Below are positions 59,022-64,000 of a DNA stretch of 64,000 nt, piece by piece. This stretch comes from Pyropia yezoensis (lineage: Eukaryota; Rhodophyta; Bangiophyceae; Bangiales; Bangiaceae): the NCBI GenBank assembly GCA_009829735.1, contig CM020620.1:20000020-20064019 (forward strand), in the 5' to 3' direction. A program made the position numbers and the translations under genes. Positions within the stretch are counted from its first letter, which is position 1; each line of letters starts with the position of its first letter. A model generated the notes under the pieces. It saw only the letters and a list, made by a program, of their open reading frames with translations, ran no database searches and had not been told where the DNA came from.

Positions 59022-61460
59022 TGGTACGTTGCAGAAAAAAGGTACACGGAGCGTTCTTTTCTCATTCCACGGAGAACCTTCGGGCCACATACCTGAGCCA
59101 ATCAGGTGCCTGGACGGCACGCCCCGGTGAAATGCGCCCCACATGAGCGGTGGTGGCTCCGTTTCGGAAAACCATGCCAGGACGCTCATCAACTGGAGAG
59201 CGAGTACTGCGCGTGGGGAGGGCCACGATTCGGCGGGCGGGGGGGGGCGGTGCCGCGGCCGGCGTCGACGACGGCAGCATCGTCGGCAGCATCGACGGCA
59301 GCATCGACGGCTGCGGCGACAGTGACAGCGGCACGACGGCGGCGGCAACGGCGGCAACGGTGGCGGCAACGGCGGCGGCAACGGCGGCGGCGACGGCGGC
59401 AACACCGGCGGCGTCAACGGCATCTGCGGCGGCAAGGACAGCGATGGCGACGTGGACGGCGATGGTGGCGATGACGTTGCGTTTGGGGGGGGGGGGCGGG
59501 GGGGGGCGGGGGCGGCGCCGGCAATGGCGACGGCGACGGTGCCGGTGGCGTCGTCTCCTCTGATTGCGGTCGGCGCGGCGGTCAAGAGTGTGGCGGTGGC
59601 CACCCCGTCTGTGCCGGTGCCCACGGTGGCGGCCACCTCACCTGCCGCGGCGTTCGTGGTGACGGCCGCTGCATCCGACGTGGCGGCAGTGGTGACCGCG
59701 GAGGCGGCGGTGGCGACGTCGGTCACGGCGGCGGCGGTCGACGCGGGGGCGGAGGTGGCCATCGACGATACGGCGGCCACGGCGGCCGCCGCGGCAGCCA
59801 TCGAGGCGGTTGCAAAGACGGGCAGGCCGTAGGCGGCTGTGGTAACGTGTTTTGGGGAGGGAGGAGACGGGGACGGGGTTTGGGGGCGGGGGGGGGGGGG
59901 GGACGGCGGACAGACGGCCGTGTGGACTTTCTGGTGGGGGTAAGAAAGGCCACAGGAAGCTATGGCTACGTTTTTTGCGGGGGCGGTGGTGCCGCTGGCG
60001 TTGTGGGGAAGGGGGAGGAGGGCGGCAGGCGGCCGCGGGGATGGTGCGCAGGGGGAGGGTGGGGGGATGGTGGGGGCGCTTCGTGAGGGGGTCGGGCAGG
60101 TCGCTGGGGACGTCGGGGTTGGTGTTTTGGCGGGGGGGTGTGGTGGCGGTGGCAGCGCTAGGGGTTGGAGGGGGAGGGATCCAAGGGCTGGTAGCTTCCC
60201 TTTTTTGGAGGGGGAGGGCCGGGGATGTTCATGGCTTTCTGCGTTGGGGGCATTCTGGTGACGCATGGCGGCGGGATTTTTTTTGGGCGAGGGCGGCTAC
60301 GGCGAAGGCGGGCGGTTTGATAGCTGGATGGGGGGGCGGGGGGAGGGTCCGTCGGCGCAAGGCGAAACGTGCAGGGCAAAGTCACTGTTTGAATTGGAGT
60401 GGAGCGGGAGGCGGCGAGAATAGTGGCGGTGGTGTTAGCCGCCGGCGCCGGCGCCGGCGACAGCGCCGGCGTTTTTCTTTCCGTTGCGAGCGCAGGGGGG
60501 CAGGCGCGGTGGCTCCGCTGGGCAGAAGGGATATGAGGGACGGGGCGGGTGACTTCTGGTGCAGCGGGAAAGGGAGGAAGATGGTGTTGGGATGGTGCAG
60601 GGCGTCGTGCGGGCCGACTTTGGGGGGGGCCTTGGGAAGGTCTGCCCGATAGGCCAAACAGCATCGAGGCACTTGTTGCTCAAAGCACGAAGTGCCTTGA
60701 TGCGATGTCGTGCACTTCCGCCCCTTCTCGAGGCATGAACCCCCCCCACGCGACGCTCACGGGGGACGCCTTCCCAGTTGCTTCCTGGGTCCGCGCACTG
60801 TCGGCGCCTGTGGAAAATCCACTCCACGTGGGCACGCCCCCTCGCACTGCACTCCACCTGCCGAAGGTGGAACCGCCAGAGGCAAGCGGGCTGGGGGGGG
60901 TTGCCTCCCCAATGCGTCCAGTCCAGGAGAGGGGTCCAGGAGGGGACGGGGGGGGAGAGGCTCCTTCATCAAGAGGCAGGGGAGGGCCTGTCACAGATGC
61001 CTGAACAGGCAAGGAGCACATGAGGACCAGGCTTCTTCGTGATCCAATCAAACGAGCCCATGACATTGAACATTTTCCGCAAGAACAGCGATCTCAAGAA
61101 CAGGGACCCGCTTACGGAAAGAGGTCCTCAATACAATGGCCTCCAGCCTTCCGCGGGCTCCTCCCCAAAATCGAGCACCCCTCTTCCAAGCCTCAGTTAG
61201 CACATGGGTCCGGGCCGACCCCAGAGCCGGGGAAAATAGTGCGAAAACGATGGCCCCATTTCAGGGTTGACAGCCACCGGTCCACCCAGGGTGCCCCTGA
61301 GAGAGGTACACCGGCCGGGAGACACACAGACCTCATGAGTTCTCGTAGGGCTCTGTCATCCTTCTGTCAGCATGGCGGCCGCGGACCACGTCATGGCCGG
61401 TCTCCTGCCCGGGCCCGAGCCGAGAAGAACCTCCACGTTTCCTTTCTGTGCAACGCACCA
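59022..61460. mobile_element. Non-autonomous derivative of the 6.8-kb Harbinger-like element (2.4 kb)
   Basis: Begins TGGTACGTTGCAGAAAAAAG and ends with the inverse form (CTTTCTGTGCAACGCACCA). It is flanked by TA at 59020-59021 and 61461-61462, as for the 6.8-kb element. The left 130 bp (including TCGGGCCACA, GCCAATCAGGTGCCT and GCCCCGGTG) match 27617-27730. The right 430 bp (including CCAAGCCTCAGTTAGCACAT and CCTGCCCGGGCCCGAGCCGA) match 34,020-34,437. There is no transposase or accessory gene. The interior instead holds a GC-rich minisatellite (59,270-59,810) and G-rich sequence. It would depend on the enzyme encoded elsewhere, presumably the 30048-31507 product or a relative. Confidence 0.75.
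59270..59810. repeat. GC-rich minisatellite in the 2.4-kb element
   Basis: Units of the types GGCGGCAACGGCGGCAACGG and GACGGCAGCATC are followed by Val/Ala-codon-like GTGGCG repeats. It occupies the same relative position (middle) as the minisatellite of the 6.8-kb element and has similar codon-like periodicity. Confidence 0.7.
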
Positions 61461-61462
61461 TA

Positions 61463-62446
61463 TGGCTCAGCGTACAGCAACTTATGTACAGATCCCCTAC
61501 CCTCAGCGGTAGCGGGGAGTAGCAGTGGGGTGTAGGCGAGGTTGATACAATCAATAAAACGATCAATGTAAATAGCAATGCCTGCGGGAATAGGTCATGA
61601 CAAAATGGTCCCTCGGAGGAGATGCAAAGAGGTCCTGGGGAGGTACTGAGAATGTCGTTCAAACAGGCATGGCGAAGACCTGTCCAGTACAAAATCCCAG
61701 GTTATGCTATAGTGGCACCTCTGTGGAAGGTCTTCGAAATGCCGTACCTCGAATATCCCTAGATCCTCTGGGGGAGGTATTTCGACCTTAATATTGAAGT
61801 CTAGTGTTTGCAATCAGACGCCCATTGGGCTTTGGGGAGCGGTGCGCGGGGGTCAAGCGTAGCACTGCCAGGTGTATGTGGCTGCAAGTAAATAAGTAAC
61901 TGATGATGGAAGTAAGGTTGGCGATTGTGACGACCGCGACTGATTTACCTGATGTTCCTTTCCGTACCTGAACCTGCATATCCCCCCTTCCCCACCCCAT
62001 CCGGACGCGCCAAAAAAACAAGCGCCCCCATCGAGGTCGCCAAAAAAAAGGCGCAAATCGTGGCCCTCACTCTCAGGGGGGGGGGGGGCATCCACGCCAT
62101 GCCACCCCGCGTCGACGCCACCCCGCCCGCCCCCCATCCACCCCGCCCGCCGTCGTCGATCCTCCGCCTTCCGTCGTCGCCCCCCCGCCGACCCCCTGCC
62201 GCCCCCCCCGGTCGGCCCCCTGTCGTCGCTCCCCTACTCGCCCCCTGAAGTGGTGACAGCGCCTGCTGTCGTCTATACCCCCGCCCCGGTCGTCACCACC
62301 ACGCCCGTCCCCCCACTCGTTTCCCCTTCCTCGCCCTTCCGCCTCCTCTTTCTTGCGTGCGACCTACTATATTCAAGACGTGGTGCCGTCGTGGACGCCC
62401 TTCGCTCGGCGACGGGCCCCCCCGACGTCATCTGGTACTGAGTAAT
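61463..62446. other. Spacer and leader of the right-edge gene
   Basis: AT-richer to 61,980, then C-rich with CCCCGCC-type runs to 62,440. No gene was recognised. Confidence 0.4.
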
Positions 62447-64000
62447 ATGCCATCTGGGGCGGAGAGCGGGGAGGGAGCTGCAACGGCGTGTCAGTCGCCG
62501 GCGCCGCGAGGGGCCAGCGCGGACGAGCTGCCACCTGATGGACTCGATGCCTCTCTTCTGCAGCTCCCCGTGCTTGAGGTGGGCCCTAGGAGAGCCAAAC
62601 ACACCCAGACGGCGAAGAAAGTGATTGAGCGTCTCATGGTGCCATCCCACCCCCAGACGTCGAATTCGTCGACAAGCGGAGTTCTCACAATGGTTCCCGT
62701 TGCTTCGGTCGAGAAGGACCTCAACCCCAATATGTTCGTGGCGTAAAAGTCGCCAGGGGGTCTGAGCCGCAAGCTGGTCAGCCAACTATCTCTCAGCTTC
62801 GGATTTTGCTCTTATGAGTGGACCGAATACCCGTGCTCTGGCATTGACGCTTGCGCCAACATGCCGCGCACTGTTTTGGATGTGCCCCACACGGCTCTCG
62901 AGGCAAGGGACGCGGACCAGTACGGTGTCTACGAGAAGCTATTCGCGGAGGCCAGCTCCGAGACGGCTTCGGCGGACACTGAGCAGCAGGCGCTGGTACG
63001 GGAGTGGGACCGGTACACTTCTGTCGTGGTGCCCTTTGAGCACAAACAGTGCCCAAACGTACTGTATGCGCGCGTGGCAACTCCACCCACGGGCCAGGTT
63101 GTGACGATCCGGTCGTCGGGGAGAAAGTTTTTGGGGTGCGCAGCCTACTCGCGCGACAACCGCATCGGCCACAAAAACTCCTCCCTTGCTAACATCCAAA
63201 ACTTGACCAACATTGAGAGGTGGCTGAGCGAAGAACGGTACGTTTTTGAGGGCAAGGGTTGTGTAGCGAGCGGGGTGAGGGAGGGTGGTGTTGAGGGCGG
63301 TGGATGGAGGACCGGAAAGGGGAGTCGGCGCGTCATGTGTGGAGGGGGCATCGTGCGGGCAGCAAGAGTCCGCCTCAAGTCGCCCAACGTGGCCACTACC
63401 CACGGTGGCTAGCGCAGCAGTGGCGATGCCGCCATTGACGCAGGGCTCCCATGGCGCCCGCTTCCGTACTGGAGGGCCGGTAACAGCGGTCGTGTGGCGG
63501 CATGCTCGGAGGCGAATGCATCGCACCAGCAAACGATCACCATTGGGCCGTGCCTGACGGTGCCGTCCCCAGCCTCCAACGACCCACTCATTCATGGCGG
63601 ACCTGGAGCTGCAACCACCACGCTTCCACACTCAGTGGTCATGGATGCCCACGTGACGGAGGGACGGCGCCCTCGCCTCCGCCGCGATTTGCTGCGAATG
63701 TGGGTACACCTGCTAAAGAGATCGTCCTCGATGACGAGCACTGCGGCTGCGGCGCAATGCCGGGACCCTCAAAAATGGCGGCAACGACGAGCGGCGACGT
63801 GTCCATCATCTTTGGATATGGAAAGCGCAGGTCTGACATCCCGTGTTCATGTCTGCCGTCGAGGTACTTGTGTTATTGCTCTATTGTTTTCTCCTGTTTT
63901 TACCCATCGCAGAGAAGTGACGAATATCCCTCCAGGGGTCAACACAAACCACCCATGCATGACGATCCGTGCAGCAGGATCCCGGGGTCAGCACAAACCA
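62447..64000 (+). CDS. Multi-intron gene of unknown function, truncated by window edge
   Basis: One frame from the ATG at 62447 stays open to the window edge except for TAA at 62744 and TAG at 63410. Both stops fall inside intervals that fit introns with consistent phase 2: 62743-62796 (54 nt, GTAAAA to CTATCTCTCAG) and 63238-63417 (180 nt, GTACGT to GCGCAG). Exon 1 contains LLQLPVLEVGPRRAKHTQTA then KKVIERLMVP. Exon 2 contains FGFCSYEWTEYPCSGIDACA, ALVREWDRYTSVVVPFEHKQ and IRSSGRKFLGCAAYSRDN, where the Cys-x-Tyr spacing recalls small zinc fingers. Exon 3 starts SGDAAIDAGLPWRPLPYW. A further intron near 63,655-63,715 may switch to a frame with EIVLDDEHCGCGAMPG. Lower GC and transposon-rich surroundings suggest a mobile-element or recently acquired gene. 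No family recognised. Confidence 0.5.
62743..62796 (+). other. Probable short intron (54 nt) in the right-edge gene
   Basis: GTAAAA donor directly covers the in-frame TAA. CAACTATCTCTCAG forms branch and acceptor. Phase 2 on both sides and length divisible by three. Confidence 0.45.
63238..63417 (+). other. Probable intron (180 nt) in the right-edge gene
   Basis: Strong donor CG/GTACGT and acceptor GGCTAGCGCAG. Phase 2 on both sides. It removes the in-frame TAG at 63410 and a G-rich insert. Confidence 0.5.
63937..64000 (+). repeat. Direct repeat at the window edge
   Basis: GGGTCAACACAAACCA at about 63,937 recurs as GGGTCAGCACAAACCA at the very end, 48 bases later. This may be the start of a tandem array outside the window. 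Confidence 0.5.

Noticed and set aside
1..64000. CRISPR array, bacterial operons, rRNA genes
   Set aside because: No regularly spaced direct repeats, no ribosome-binding-site pattern, no rRNA-like sequence. Introns and gene families are eukaryotic.

Overview
This window looks like nuclear DNA of a GC-rich, intron-poor alga. The best guess is a bangiophyte red alga of the Porphyra/Pyropia type. The guess rests on long uninterrupted Ala/Gly/Pro-rich reading frames, extreme homopolymer C/G tracts, few introns in housekeeping genes, and eukaryotic families: a CDK, a tetraspanin-like protein, a FUSC/ArAE-type membrane protein, a mitochondrial MMAA-type GTPase, a trypsin-fold protease, and HARBI1-like transposons. 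No database search was run, so the taxon is inference.

Layout. 1-564 (minus) is the N-terminus of a secreted or membrane FAD amine oxidase that runs off the left edge. 4096-4865 (minus) is a small Ala-rich protein with a coiled-coil start and a frame break in a poly-C run. 5.5-7.6 kb holds decayed HEAT-repeat pieces (plus) and an orphan C-terminus of a cytochrome P450 reductase-like flavoprotein (minus). 8997-10550 is a secreted S1 serine protease. 11770-13026 is a protein with two SUMO-interaction motifs and a RIN13-like Cys/His cluster. 15920-18019 (minus) is a single-pass type I membrane protein. 18.0-24.0 kb is mostly extreme low-complexity DNA. 23984-25346 (minus) is an MMAA/MeaB GTPase broken by a homopolymer.

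27.2-34.4 kb is a transposon block. It holds a 122-bp MITE-like repeat, then a 6.8-kb element with inverted termini flanked by TA. That element carries an accessory protein (plus) and a spliced PIF/Harbinger (DDE_Tnp_4) transposase (minus). 36.5-55.4 kb is a gene island: FUSC-like membrane protein, a mitochondrial-leader protein of unknown function, a GT25-like glycosyltransferase, a thioredoxin-like protein with one intron, a tetraspanin-like protein, and a CDK11-type kinase. 55.7-64.0 kb is transposon-rich again. It holds a second MITE copy, a 1.66-kb interval bounded by a perfect 31-bp inverted repeat, and a 2.4-kb non-autonomous derivative of the 27.6-kb element with matching ends. A multi-intron, lower-GC gene runs off the right edge.

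The most interesting structure is the family of elements sharing TGGTACGTTGCA-type ends. One member carries transposase and accessory genes and the other has kept only the ends and a GC-rich minisatellite core. A second recurring signal is a long poly-C or polypyrimidine tract on the sense strand just upstream of many start codons. The same kind of tract inside genes coincides with frame breaks.
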